Source of the DNA: Alcaligenes faecalis
Lineage (GTDB): Bacteria; Pseudomonadota; Gammaproteobacteria; Burkholderiales; Burkholderiaceae_B
Direction: 5' to 3'
Assembly (NCBI RefSeq): GCF_009497775.1
Contig: NZ_CP031012.1
Coordinates: 62,001-126,000 of the forward strand
Length of the DNA stretch: 64,000 bases
A model generated the notes under the pieces. That model had not been told where the DNA came from, did not search any database, and worked only from the letters and a program-made list of their open reading frames with translations. The position numbers were made by a program, and so were the translations under genes. Within the stretch, counting starts at the first letter, position 1; every line of letters begins with the position of its first letter. Below, piece by piece: positions 44,662 to 53,826 of the stretch.

Positions 44662-45576
44662 TTAGCTCAATTTGGGGTTCAGGGCGTCACGCAACCAGTC
44701 GCCCAGGAGATTGACCGACAGCACCAGCAGCACCAGCATCAGGCCAGGGAAAATCGTGATCCACCATTCGCCCGAGAACAGGAAGTCGTTACCGATCCGG
44801 ATCAGGGTGCCCAGGGAAGGCGAGGTGGCCGGAACGCCTACGCCCAGAAAGGACAGCGTGGCTTCGGTAATGATGGCGGTTGCCAGATGCACGGTGGCCA
44901 GCACCAGCACGGGGCCCATTACATTGGGCAGCACATGGCTGAACATGATGCGTGGCGAGGACACGCCAATGACGCGGGCAGCCTGCACGTATTCACGGTT
45001 TTTCTCCACCAGCGTGGAGCCGCGCACGGTACGGGCATATTGCGGCCAACCGGCCAGCGCAATCGCCCCGATCAGCACCGGGAAGGCGACCACATCGTGC
45101 ATGTTCAAGGGGAACACGGCACGGGCCACACCGTCGATCAGCAAGGCAATCAGGATGGCCGGGAAGGACAGCTGCACATCGGCCACACGCATGATGAAGG
45201 CATCCACACGGCCACCGGAGTAACCGGCCAGCAGGCCCAACACAATGCCGACCACCATGGACAAGGCCACCGAGGCCAGACCAATCAGCAAGGAGGTGCG
45301 CGTCCCGTATAACAGGGCGGAATACAGGTCACGCCCCTGGCTGTCTGTTCCCAACCAGTATTGGGGCGAACCGTTTTCCGACCAGGCTGGGGCCAGTAAG
45401 GCGTCCATCAGGTCGATGGAGGTCAGGTCGAACGGGTCGTAAGGAGCCACCCAGCGGGCACCCAGTGCGCCGATAAACAGCAGCAAGGCCATGATGGTAG
45501 CGGCAATGGCCACGGGGGAATGACGCCAGGACCAGACCAGATCGCTATCCCAGGCGGTTTTCAATTTAGCGAACAT
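44662..45576 (-). CDS. Dipeptide ABC transporter permease (DppC-like)
   Basis: A 304-residue inner-membrane protein: an N-terminal helix with the OppC-type leader, LGTDSQGRDLYSALLYGTRTSLLIGL, and the EAA loop (VQAARVIGVSSPRIMFSHVLPN) that contacts the ATPases. About six helices. It is preceded by the DppB-like gene with one base between stop and start. Confidence 0.9.
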   Translation of the reverse strand: MFAKLKTAWDSDLVWSWRHSPVAIAATIMALLLFIGALGARWVAPYDPFDLTSIDLMDALLAPAWSENGSPQYWLGTDSQGRDLYSALLYGTRTSLLIGLASVALSMVVGIVLGLLAGYSGGRVDAFIMRVADVQLSFPAILIALLIDGVARAVFPLNMHDVVAFPVLIGAIALAGWPQYARTVRGSTLVEKNREYVQAARVIGVSSPRIMFSHVLPNVMGPVLVLATVHLATAIITEATLSFLGVGVPATSPSLGTLIRIGNDFLFSGEWWITIFPGLMLVLLVLSVNLLGDWLRDALNPKLS

Positions 45577-45577
45577 A

Positions 45578-46564
45578 TTAGTGCCCCTTGGCGCCCGACA
45601 ATTGGGTGCGCAGACGTGGATCGACCAGGAAGTACAGCAGGTCTACCAGCAGGTTGATCACAACAAATACCAGGGCAATCAGACAGAGGTAGGCCGCCAT
45701 CACGGGGATGTCGGCAAATTGCACGGCCTGGATAAACAGCAGACCCATGCCCGGCCATTGGAAAACGGTTTCCGTCACGATGGCAAAGGCGATGATGCCG
45801 CCCAGTTGCAGACCCGTGATGGTGATAACCGGCACCATGGTGTTTTTCAGGGCGTGGCCAAAGTGGATGGCGCGTTGCGACAAGCCACGGGCACGGGCGA
45901 ACTTGATGTAATCGGCGCGCAGAACTTCTAGCATCTCGGAGCGCACCAGACGCAGGATCAAGGTGAGCTGGAACAAACAGAGCGTGATGGCGGGCAGGAT
46001 CAAATGCTTGATCCCGTCCCAGCTAAGCAGGCCGGTACTCCACCAGCCAAACTTCAGAACTTCTCCCCGGCCATAGCTGGGCAGCCAGCCTAATTGCACG
46101 GAAAAGATCAGGATCAGCAAGATACCGATCAGGAAGGTGGGCAGCGAGATCCCCAACAGGGAAAAGGCCAGAATGCTTTGCGCCATGAAACCATTGCGCT
46201 TCAAGGCGGTATACACGCCCAGCGGTAGACCTATCAGCAAGGCCAGGATGGCGGCCACGACGGATAGCTCGACAGTGGCAGGCAGGCGATCTTTGAGCAG
46301 GGTGGAAACAGGTTGGGCTTGCCGCAGGGACAGGCCAAACTCGCCTTGTACGGCTTGGGAGACAAAGCGTCCGAATTGTACGGGGGCGGGTTGGTCCAGC
46401 CCCAGGCTGGCACGCAGTTCCACGCGATCTTGTTCGGTGGCGTCCTGTCCCAGCATGATGGTGACCGGGTCACCAATGTAGCGGAACAGCACAAAGGCCA
46501 GAAGGCTGACCGTCAGCATCACCAGAACAGCCTGGATCAGACGGCGAATAATAAATACCAGCAT
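45578..46564 (-). CDS. Dipeptide ABC transporter permease (DppB-like)
   Basis: A 328-residue permease with the typical start VFIIRRLIQAVLVMLTVSLLAFVLFRYIGDP and the EAA loop DYIKFARARGLSQRAIHFGHALKN. It has six helices and pairs with the DppC-like subunit. A 156-base gap with a hairpin separates it from the receptor gene upstream. Confidence 0.9.
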   Translation of the reverse strand: MLVFIIRRLIQAVLVMLTVSLLAFVLFRYIGDPVTIMLGQDATEQDRVELRASLGLDQPAPVQFGRFVSQAVQGEFGLSLRQAQPVSTLLKDRLPATVELSVVAAILALLIGLPLGVYTALKRNGFMAQSILAFSLLGISLPTFLIGILLILIFSVQLGWLPSYGRGEVLKFGWWSTGLLSWDGIKHLILPAITLCLFQLTLILRLVRSEMLEVLRADYIKFARARGLSQRAIHFGHALKNTMVPVITITGLQLGGIIAFAIVTETVFQWPGMGLLFIQAVQFADIPVMAAYLCLIALVFVVINLLVDLLYFLVDPRLRTQLSGAKGH

Positions 46565-46679
46565 AGGCGGTCTCCTGGTAGAGCGCGAGGATCACTCGCG
46601 ACCAGTGTCGTCCTTAATGTGTAGAAAGGGCCCGGCAAGGGGGCTGGTGTAGAAACGAATGACTACAGCGTAATTGGAG

Positions 46680-46705
46680 CCAGCCCCGCACGAAGGCGGG
46701 GCTGG
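46680..46705 (-). other. Strong hairpin between receptor and permease genes of the Dpp-like operon
   Basis: A perfect ten-base GC-rich stem (46680-46689 with 46696-46705) lies just after the receptor stop on the minus strand, without a T run. Such hairpins often protect the upstream mRNA so that the receptor is made in excess. Confidence 0.55.
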
Positions 46706-46720
46706 GGTGGGGAAAAAAAC

Positions 46721-48292
46721 TTAGTCGATGGTGGTCCATTGAGCCAGCATGCGGTTGTCCGCACGATGAATCACGTTGACCTTCTTGGCCATGGCCCAAG
46801 GAATGATCTGGTCATGCAAAGGGATATGACCCACTTCCTTGGCATGGATTTCCAGAACCTTGTGAATGGCGTCATCGCGCTTGGCGGTGTCGGTTTCGGT
46901 CTTGATCTGGTCGATCAGGGCGTCCACTTCGGCGTTTTCGTAGCCACCAAAGTTAAAGGAGCCGTCAGCGCCCTCGCCCTTGCTGTGCATCAGGCTTTGC
47001 AGGGTGTACAGCGCGTCAAAGGTGGGCACGCCCCAGCCAAACATGTAGGCGCTGGAGTCAAAGCTTTGTACTTTGGGGAAGTAGGTGGCGCGTGGCATGG
47101 CGTTCAGGTTGGCTTTCACGCCGACCTTGGCCCACATGCCCACGATGGCCTGGCAGATGGCTTCATCGTTGATGTAGCGATCGTTCGGGCAATCCAGGGT
47201 GAAGGTCAGGGAGTTCTCGTAACCGGCTTCTTTCAGCAGTTCCTTGGCGCGGTCCTGGCTGTAAGGAATGCGTTGTGCCAGTTCCTTGGTGTAGCCGTGA
47301 ACCTGAGGGGCCACCATGGTGCCGGTGGGGGCGGAGGAACCGCGCATCACAGCTTTCTTGATGGCTTCAATGTCGATGGCCACGTACAGGGCTTCACGCA
47401 CGCGCTGGTCAGCAAAGGGGTTCTTGCCCTTGATGCTGCTGTATTTCAGCTCTGGATTCTTTTGATCCAGGCCCAGGTAGATGGTGCGGTACTCGTTGCC
47501 TTCCACAATCTTGGTTTGCTGGCGCAGACGCTGCAAATCCTGAGCAGGCGGGTCCAGAACCAGGTCCACTTCGCCAGACAGCAAGGCAGCGGTACGGGTG
47601 GCGTTCTGCTTGATAGGTACGTAGATCACTTCGGTGACGTTACCCACCTTGTTGCCCTTGTTCCACCATTCTTCGTTTTCGACAAAGACGGTGCGCACGT
47701 CCACTTCACGCGATTTCAGCTTGTAAGGGCCGGTACCGTTGGTGTTGCGAGCCGAGAAGGTCTCTTCGTTCTTGTTGAAGTCCTGAGGCTGGGTGACATT
47801 GTTCTTTTCCGACCAGGCCTTGTTCATGATGAACACACTGGTCAATTGGCGCAGCAGAACCGGGTTGGGCGCGGCAGTGATGATGTCCACCGTCTTGTCG
47901 TCCACTTTTTCAGCCTTGACGATACCGTTCACGTAGGCCTTGAAGTTGGACGTAGGGGCCATGGCGCGCTGGACGGAGAACACCACGTCATCGGCGGTAA
48001 AGGGAGCGCCATCGTGGAATTTCACCCCTTCGCGCAGCGTAAAGCGCCACACAGTAGGTTCGCGCTGTTCCCAGGCCGTGGCCAGGCTGGGCACAATCTG
48101 GAAATCCTTGTCGTAGTCCACCAGCGCCTCATAGACATACATGCTGCCTGTGATCGTGAGGTTTTCGTTCTGTGCGTGTGGGTCCAGCGTCATGAAGTCG
48201 CCCTGGCTGGACCAGGTAAGCGTTTTGCTGTGGCCCACCAAGGGCAGGGCGACCAGAGCTGCCAGCGCAGCAGCCAATACTGTTTTTTTCAT
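46721..48292 (-). CDS. Dipeptide-type ABC transporter substrate-binding protein
   Basis: I use the ATG at 48292, preceded by GGAGG in complement, giving 523 residues. It has a signal peptide (KKTVLAAALAALVALPLVGHSK) without lipobox Cys and then the SBP_bac_5 fold (EGVKFHDGAPFTADDVVFSVQRA). It is the periplasmic receptor for the downstream permeases and ATPases. The family binds peptides, but also nickel, glutathione or opines; the ligand is not fixed by sequence. Confidence 0.9.
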   Translation of the reverse strand: MKKTVLAAALAALVALPLVGHSKTLTWSSQGDFMTLDPHAQNENLTITGSMYVYEALVDYDKDFQIVPSLATAWEQREPTVWRFTLREGVKFHDGAPFTADDVVFSVQRAMAPTSNFKAYVNGIVKAEKVDDKTVDIITAAPNPVLLRQLTSVFIMNKAWSEKNNVTQPQDFNKNEETFSARNTNGTGPYKLKSREVDVRTVFVENEEWWNKGNKVGNVTEVIYVPIKQNATRTAALLSGEVDLVLDPPAQDLQRLRQQTKIVEGNEYRTIYLGLDQKNPELKYSSIKGKNPFADQRVREALYVAIDIEAIKKAVMRGSSAPTGTMVAPQVHGYTKELAQRIPYSQDRAKELLKEAGYENSLTFTLDCPNDRYINDEAICQAIVGMWAKVGVKANLNAMPRATYFPKVQSFDSSAYMFGWGVPTFDALYTLQSLMHSKGEGADGSFNFGGYENAEVDALIDQIKTETDTAKRDDAIHKVLEIHAKEVGHIPLHDQIIPWAMAKKVNVIHRADNRMLAQWTTID

Positions 48293-48472
48293 GAAAACCT
48301 CCTGTTGGGGTGCTTGGTGTCGCTGATAGAGAGGCTGCATAGTAACCGGGCGCTTGCTACCGATTCAATACGTAGTTTCAGCCTGCTGTCAGCTTAACGA
48401 TGTTTAGTGATTTATATCATCCCGGCGCTTATTCAGTGGCTCTCGGTGCACCGCTGACTTGTCGCTATAATG

Positions 48473-48488
48473 GTGTACATATATACAG
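48473..48488 (+). promoter_or_regulatory. LexA-like box over the dinB promoter
   Basis: GTGT-N8-ACAG differs at one base from the SOS box CTGT-N8-ACAG and has the typical alternating AT centre. A TATAAT hexamer at 48466-48471 abuts it, so LexA here would cover the transcription start of dinB. Confidence 0.6.
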
Positions 48489-48505
48489 TTAACAGGCTGA
48501 TCACG

Positions 48506-49675
48506 GTGGCGGCACAAGAAGAAAAACCTCTGGAGCGGCGTATCGCTCATGTGGATATGGATGCGTTTTATGCCTCGGTAGAGCTGCTGCGCTACCCGCA
48601 TTTGCGCGGCAGTCCCGTGGTGATTGGCGGGCGCAGTGCCGATGCGCCGCGCCAATTGCCCGATGGCAGCTGGCAACATGCCCGTCTGGCCGATTACGTG
48701 GGGCGCGGAGTCGCCACGACGTCCACTTATGAAGCACGCCAGTTGGGCGTGTTCTCGGCCATGGGTTTAATGAAGGCGGCCCAACTGGCTCCCGACGCCA
48801 TCTTGCTGCCTGCGGATTTTCAAGCCTACCGTCATTATTCACGTCTGTTTAAACAGGCCGTGGCCACGGTCTCGGACCATATCGAGGACCGGGGTATCGA
48901 CGAGATCTACGTAGACCTTAGCCATAAAACCGAAGACAGCCACGAACTGGCCGAGCAGATTCGACAAGCCGTGAACCAGGCCACGGGCCTGACCTGTTCG
49001 GTAGGCATCACTCCCAACAAGCTGCTCTCCAAAATTGCCTCGGAGCTGAACAAGCCCAATGGGGCCTGTGTGCTGACCATGGACGATGTGCCTACCCGCA
49101 TCTGGCCGCTGGCCGTGGGCAAGATCAATGGCATTGGCCCCAAGTCGGTCGTGAAGCTGACGGAAATGGGCATAGAGAAAATCGGGGAGTTGGCCGCCAC
49201 GCCTGCAGAGAAATTGCAGGAACACTTTGGCTTGCGCTACGCGCAATGGCTGATGGCTGTGGCCCAAGGCCAGGATGAACGTCCCTTGTCGACCGACCGC
49301 ACGCCTAAATCCATCAGCCGTGAAACCACCTTCGAGCGTGATCTGCACGTGCGCATGGATCGCTCCCGCCTGTCTGCCGTGCTGGAGTCCTTGTGTGAAA
49401 AGTTGGAGCAGGATTTACGCAAATCCGCCATGTGCGCCCAAACCATAGGCATCAAACTGAAGTTCGAGGACTTCAAAACCGTGACGCGCGACCTGTCCCT
49501 GCCCGCTCCGGTGCTGGCGGCAGATGCCATTCTGGCCGCCGCCCGCCAGAATCTGAAACGCGCCGTGCTGGACAGACGCTTGCGCTTGCTGGGCGTGAAA
49601 GCCAGCGCCCTGCTGCCTATCAGTGAAATGCCGCAGGAGCAGCCCCGGCAACTGGATCTGGACGGTTTGTTTTAG
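48506..49675 (+). CDS. dinB: DNA polymerase IV (Y-family translesion polymerase)
   Basis: I place the start at the GTG at 48506 because an ATG at 48470 lies inside the -10/LexA region; this gives 389 residues. Y-family motifs: RRIAHVDMDAFYASVE with the first catalytic Asp, DRGIDEIYVDLS with the Asp-Glu pair, and the helix-hairpin-helix IWPLAVGKINGIGPKSV. The C-terminal QLDLDGLF fits a beta-clamp-binding peptide. It copies damaged DNA with low fidelity; the LexA-like box predicts SOS induction. Confidence 0.92.
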   Translation: MAAQEEKPLERRIAHVDMDAFYASVELLRYPHLRGSPVVIGGRSADAPRQLPDGSWQHARLADYVGRGVATTSTYEARQLGVFSAMGLMKAAQLAPDAILLPADFQAYRHYSRLFKQAVATVSDHIEDRGIDEIYVDLSHKTEDSHELAEQIRQAVNQATGLTCSVGITPNKLLSKIASELNKPNGACVLTMDDVPTRIWPLAVGKINGIGPKSVVKLTEMGIEKIGELAATPAEKLQEHFGLRYAQWLMAVAQGQDERPLSTDRTPKSISRETTFERDLHVRMDRSRLSAVLESLCEKLEQDLRKSAMCAQTIGIKLKFEDFKTVTRDLSLPAPVLAADAILAAARQNLKRAVLDRRLRLLGVKASALLPISEMPQEQPRQLDLDGLF

Positions 49676-49939
49676 GCGGGCCGATCATCAGAAGTTTGCG
49701 GCCCTCCTGACAGGTTTTATATAGATGCGGCCCCTCAATACCCTGCAAAGATTTCAGGCTTAAAACGCTTTGGCGCCTGCCAGGGCGCGGATGTGTACCA
49801 GAAAAGGGACAATCCACGGCCAGATGGCCATTGTCCCAGGCATAAGCGTCCTGCTGGGGGTGTGCTGCGTTAGAATTAATTGTCCAGCCGCCGGGCTGGT
49901 TTATTTTTTCTTCTTTCATTTTCATCAAGGTTTGCCGTT

Positions 49940-51130
49940 ATGGAATTCGATCGGGCCGGTGTACGTGCATTAATGGAAATTACCCAGCGTCCGGAGTTGG
50001 TCTTTGTGCGAGGAGAAGGTTCCTGGCTGCAAGATCACAACGGCAAGCGATACCTGGACACCGTCCAGGGCTGGGCCGTGAACGCGCTGGGCCACAGCCC
50101 TGCCAACGTGATCAAGGCGATCACCGAACAAGCGTCCAAATTGATCAACCCCTCGCCTGCGTTCTACAACGAGCCCTCTATCGAGCTGGCCAAACGCATC
50201 GTGGAACACTCCTGCTTTGACCGCGTGTTCTTTGCCAACAGCGGTGGCGAAGCCAACGAAGGTGCCATCAAGCTGGCGCGCAAATGGGGTCAGATCAACA
50301 AGAACAACGCTTACAAGATCATTTCTTTTGAGCACTCTTTCCATGGCCGTACCCTGGCCACCATGTCCCTGTCCGGCAAACCCGGCTGGGATCGCATGTT
50401 TGCTCCTCAGGTCGACGGCTTTCCTAAAGCCAAGCTGAACGATCTGGAATCCGTGCGCGCGCTGATCGACGATCAAACTGTGGGCATCATGCTCGAACCC
50501 GTACAGGGCGAGGCCGGTGTTATTCCCGCTACCGTGGAATTCATGAAGGGCCTGCGCGCCCTGGCTGACGAGCACAAGCTGCTGCTGATCGTGGACGAAG
50601 TGCAAACCGGCATGGGCCGTACCGGCACCATGTTTGCCTACGAACACTCGGGCATCCGTCCTGACATCATGACCCTGGGTAAAGGCATTGGTGGTGGCGT
50701 GCCTCTGTCGGCACTGTGCGCCCGCGAAGAAGTGTCCTGCTTCCAGCCAGGCGACCAGGGTGGTACCTACAACGGTAACCCTCTGATGACCGCTGCTGGC
50801 GTAGCCGTGTTCGACGAACTGACTGCCCCTGGCTTCCTGGAGTCGGTCAACGCCCGCGCCAAGCAACTGTCCGAAGGCCTGCTGGCCATCAGCGCCAAGT
50901 GGGGCATGAACGGCGAGCGTGGTGAAGGTCTGCTGCGTGCCCTGATCCTGGATCAGGACGACGGTCCGGAAATCGTGGCTGCTGCCCGCGACCGCGCTCC
51001 AGAAGGCATGTTGCTGAACTCGCCACGTCCTAACCTGCTGCGTTTCATGCCAGCCCTGAACATCACGGCCGACGAAATCGACCTGATGCTGGCCTGGCTG
51101 GACGAAATTCTGGTCAAGGTTCGCGGCTAA
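49940..51130 (+). CDS. argD: Acetylornithine aminotransferase
   Basis: A 396-residue class-III PLP aminotransferase. It contains [16 protein letters not shown], the pyridoxal-binding region [36 protein letters not shown] with the Schiff-base Lys, and [19 protein letters not shown] near the end. Length and motifs fit ArgD (arginine synthesis, N-acetylglutamate semialdehyde to N-acetylornithine), though related succinylornithine transaminases cannot be excluded. The start is at the ATG at 49940. A UUCG-loop terminator follows. Confidence 0.82.
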   Translation: MEFDRAGVRALMEITQRPELVFVRGEGSWLQDHNGKRYLDTVQGWAVNALGHSPANVIKAITEQASKLINPSPAFYNEPSIELAKRIVEHSCFDRVFFANSGGEANEGAIKLARKWGQINKNNAYKIISFEHSFHGRTLATMSLSGKPGWDRMFAPQVDGFPKAKLNDLESVRALIDDQTVGIMLEPVQGEAGVIPATVEFMKGLRALADEHKLLLIVDEVQTGMGRTGTMFAYEHSGIRPDIMTLGKGIGGGVPLSALCAREEVSCFQPGDQGGTYNGNPLMTAAGVAVFDELTAPGFLESVNARAKQLSEGLLAISAKWGMNGERGEGLLRALILDQDDGPEIVAAARDRAPEGMLLNSPRPNLLRFMPALNITADEIDLMLAWLDEILVKVRG

Positions 51131-51150
51131 GCGGCCAGCTTGCTGTAAAG

Positions 51151-51179
51151 AAATCCGCCTTCGGGCGGATTTTTTTTGG
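51151..51179 (+). terminator. Rho-independent terminator after argD
   Basis: AAATCCGCC (51151-51159) pairs with GGCGGATTT (51164-51172) around a TTCG loop and runs into eight T. Confidence 0.92.
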
Positions 51180-51246
51180 TCTTTGGGTTTTGGTAGCCCT
51201 GCGGGTCTGGCGGTTTGGCGCAGGCCTGCAAGCCGCCGTTCCTGGC

Positions 51247-51573
51247 TTAGAAGTCGAGTTGCTCAGGTGTGATCCCAAGCGCGGCTGCAATGCGTTCCAG
51301 GCTGCTTTTGCGTAGCCGCTCGCTGCTCTCTTGCTGAGCATAGGCAGATTGGCTGATACCCAGACGAGCGGCCAGCTCTGCCTGTGTCAGCCCAAGGTGT
51401 TCACGCCATGCCCGAACCGGCGTAGCACCGTCGATCGTGCTGCTGACGACGGCGTGGGGGATCAGCCCGCCGTCCTGGGCCTGGCTGGCGATGTAGTCCT
51501 GGTAGGGAATCACGACAAAAGCGGGATTGCCGTCGGGGCCATTGATGATCTGAATGTTAGTACGTGCGTTCAT
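51247..51573 (-). CDS. XRE-family antitoxin/regulator
   Basis: A 108-residue protein with a beta-rich N-terminal part (IQIINGPDGNPAFVVIPYQDY, reminiscent of Phd/YefM dimerisation segments) and a C-terminal Xre helix-turn-helix (LTQAELAARLGISQSAYAQQE). It overlaps the RelE-like gene by 17 bases, with the toxin first, an order seen in HigBA-type modules. It would neutralise the toxin and repress the operon. Confidence 0.8.
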   Translation of the reverse strand: MNARTNIQIINGPDGNPAFVVIPYQDYIASQAQDGGLIPHAVVSSTIDGATPVRAWREHLGLTQAELAARLGISQSAYAQQESSERLRKSSLERIAAALGITPEQLDF

Positions 51574-51820
51574 CGCGCTTTCTCACTTCCTGGATGTCGA
51601 TAATTCTTATCTCTACGTCCCAATCAAACAGGACGCGATAGTTTCCGATGCGCAGGCGATAGCCATACTGGTGATTCGTCAGCGCTTTGATGTTCTGCGA
51701 TCCGGAGCAATTGGGCATGTCAGCCAAGTTGCCGACACCGTCGCGGATAGCGCCCTGGTGTTGCCTGTCGATCTTGCGCAGCTGTTTGGCGGCTTTGGGT
51801 GTCCAGAATATCGAGTTCAT
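51557..51820 (-). CDS. RelE/ParE-family toxin
   Basis: An 88-residue protein with the RelE fold pattern: FWTPKAAKQLRKIDRQHQGAI, then ALTNHQYGYRLRIGNYRVLFDWD and IIDIQEVRKRDERTY. RelE-type toxins cleave mRNA on the ribosome. The start is placed at the ATG at 51820. Repeated TATAAGTT motifs directly upstream look like operator sites for the toxin-antitoxin complex. Confidence 0.82.
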   Translation of the reverse strand: MNSIFWTPKAAKQLRKIDRQHQGAIRDGVGNLADMPNCSGSQNIKALTNHQYGYRLRIGNYRVLFDWDVEIRIIDIQEVRKRDERTY

Positions 51821-51828
51821 GGACAAAA

Positions 51829-51866
51829 TATAAGTTAATTATAAGTTAAGTTCCTTGATATAAGTT
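51829..51866 (-). promoter_or_regulatory. Iterated TATAAGTT motifs upstream of the toxin-antitoxin operon
   Basis: TATAAGTTAA occurs at 51829-51838 and 51840-51849, one helical turn apart, and TATAAGTT again at 51859-51866. The position just upstream of the toxin start fits autoregulatory sites. Confidence 0.5.
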
Positions 51867-51975
51867 TGGAAAAATTGCGCGAAGGCAGGCAAAAAACCAT
51901 TTGTGACCTCTGCTCTTGCACTCCCACGGCTAACTTGAAACGCGCACGAAATATCACAAATACCATCGTTGGCAG

Positions 51976-52007
51976 TATTTATATTATTTTAAAAAATAAT
52001 ATAAATA
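51976..52007. promoter_or_regulatory. Perfect AT-only palindrome before the organosulfur cluster
   Basis: Fifteen-base arms at 51976-51990 and 51993-52007, all A/T, around an AA centre, lie 149 bases before the first MetQ-like gene in a gap of 335 bases without a gene (51821-52155). It may be a regulator site or a structural element; no T-run terminator function is evident. Confidence 0.5.
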
Positions 52008-52155
52008 TCAATAACTTGAGGTAATTTCATCCAGCTGTTAGCCAGCATAAGTAAATGATTGTTCTGTTGTGGTGCCAGGGGAAGGGAGTCGATGTAATAG
52101 AAGCTTCCAAGATTTGCCTGCAAGCGCAGGCCCACCCCGTGAGGCACTGTTTACC

Positions 52156-52983
52156 ATGCTCCAGCATCTGTCCAAACTCATCGTAGCTAGTGCCCTTGTG
52201 CTGGCTGTTTCTCCGGCCATCGCTGCCGACTCTTTACGCATTGGCGTGGTGCCGGGCGCCTATGCCGATTCCATCAATGCCGCGGCTCAGGATGCCAAGG
52301 CCCAAGGCATCAATGTCGAGGTGATTGAATTCACCGACTGGACCACGCCCAATGTGGCGGTGGATAACGGCGATATTGATATCAACTACTTCCAGCACCA
52401 GCCTTTCCTGAAAAACGCCATCGAGAAAAACGGCTACAAGCTGGCCAGCGCGGGCACGGGAATTCTGGCCAATGTGGGTGTGTATTCGCTCAAGCATCAG
52501 GCGGTGGACCAAGTCCCCCAAGGCGGCAAGGTAGGCATTGCCAACGATCCCGTGAACCAGGGCCGTGGTCTGCTGTTGCTGCAAAAAGTCGGGCTGATCA
52601 AGCTCAAGCCAGAGGTCGGTTATCTGGGCAGCCTGGATGACATTGTCGAGAACCCCAAAAAGCTCAGCTTTGTGGAAGTGGAAGGCCCGCAACTGGTGCG
52701 TATTACGGGTGATGTGGATATTGCCCAGGGCTATCCGCATTTCATCGTGGCGGCCAAAGCCTTTGATCCTTCCAGTGGTCTGGCCTACTCCGGTATAGAA
52801 GATGCGCAGTTTGCGATTCAGTTCGTGGTGAAAGCGGACCGTACCAACGACCCTGTCATTCAAAAGTTCATTTCCATCTATCAAAACTCGCAGTCTGTAC
52901 GTGACGTGTCGCGTGCGGCATTCAATAACGACGAACGCCTCTACACCCTGGCCTGGCTGAATACCCAAGGAGGGGCGAAATAA
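52156..52983 (+). CDS. MetQ/NLPA-family substrate-binding protein, copy 1
   Basis: A 275-residue receptor; the ATG at 52156 opens a signal peptide (LQHLSKLIVASALVLAVSPAIAA) that lacks the lipobox Cys of true MetQ lipoproteins, so it should be soluble in the periplasm. Family motifs: [49 protein letters not shown] and VEVEGPQL. The next receptor starts in the overlapping ATG at 52983. MetN-MetI genes follow. The substrate may be an organosulfur compound, judged from the downstream monooxygenases. Confidence 0.9.
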   Translation: MLQHLSKLIVASALVLAVSPAIAADSLRIGVVPGAYADSINAAAQDAKAQGINVEVIEFTDWTTPNVAVDNGDIDINYFQHQPFLKNAIEKNGYKLASAGTGILANVGVYSLKHQAVDQVPQGGKVGIANDPVNQGRGLLLLQKVGLIKLKPEVGYLGSLDDIVENPKKLSFVEVEGPQLVRITGDVDIAQGYPHFIVAAKAFDPSSGLAYSGIEDAQFAIQFVVKADRTNDPVIQKFISIYQNSQSVRDVSRAAFNNDERLYTLAWLNTQGGAK

Positions 52984-53825
52984 TGACGGCGATTTTCTCC
53001 TCTCGCGTGCAGCGTTGGGCGCTGGGCATTCTGTTTGCCGCTGCCCTGCCTTTCAGCAGCTCCGCCGCCGTGATCAAAGTGGGCTCCATTCCCGGTGCAA
53101 CCTCGGATGCGGTGCAAGCGCTGATCCCGGAAGGCAAGAAGCAGGGTCTGGATATTCAGCTGGTGGAATTTACGGATTGGACGCTGCCCAATGAGGCCGT
53201 CAATAACCGCGATATTGATGTGAATTTCTTCCAGCACGAAGCCTTTTTGAACAATGCCATCAAGGAGCGTGGTTACGACCTGGAATTGATTGGTCTGGGC
53301 TTGCTGCAAAACATTGGCCTGTACTCGAACAAGTACCAGTCCCTGGACCAGGTTCCCAAGGGCGCAACCGTGTCCTTGCCGAATGATCCGGTCAATCAGG
53401 GCCGTGGCCTGTTGCTGCTGCAAAAAGCGGGCCTGATTACCTTGCGCCATGGTCTGGATACCGGGGCTACGGTCAATGATGTGGTGGACAACCCCAAGCA
53501 GCTCAAGCTGGTGGAAATTGAAGGCCCGCAACTGATTCATTCCCTGCCAGATGTGGATCTGGCCGTCGTCTGGCCCAGCTATTTCGTCAGCGCTGGCCGC
53601 AAGGCGGATGCGGGCAAGGCCCTGGTCTATTCCGGCATTGCCGACACCTTTTATGCAATGGGTTTTGTCACACGCAAAGACCGCGTCAACGACCCTGCCC
53701 TGAAACAGTTCGTGGAGCTGTTCCAGCAGTCGCAGGCGGTACGCAACACGATTGCAGACCGCTTTGATCACAACCCCCATCTGTACACCTTGCCCTGGCA
53801 AGGCAGCAGCACAGCGAGCAAGTGA
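52983..53825 (+). CDS. MetQ/NLPA-family substrate-binding protein, copy 2
   Basis: A 280-residue paralogue of the preceding gene ([65 protein letters not shown]). The signal peptide again has no lipobox Cys. Start and upstream stop overlap, and the MetN gene begins one base after its stop, so it is translationally coupled on both sides. Confidence 0.9.
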   Translation: MTAIFSSRVQRWALGILFAAALPFSSSAAVIKVGSIPGATSDAVQALIPEGKKQGLDIQLVEFTDWTLPNEAVNNRDIDVNFFQHEAFLNNAIKERGYDLELIGLGLLQNIGLYSNKYQSLDQVPKGATVSLPNDPVNQGRGLLLLQKAGLITLRHGLDTGATVNDVVDNPKQLKLVEIEGPQLIHSLPDVDLAVVWPSYFVSAGRKADAGKALVYSGIADTFYAMGFVTRKDRVNDPALKQFVELFQQSQAVRNTIADRFDHNPHLYTLPWQGSSTASK

Positions 53826-53826
53826 T

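Noticed and set aside
48470..48472. ATG as the dinB start
   Set aside because: It lies inside the TATAAT promoter element and the LexA-like box, so it would not be in the transcript.
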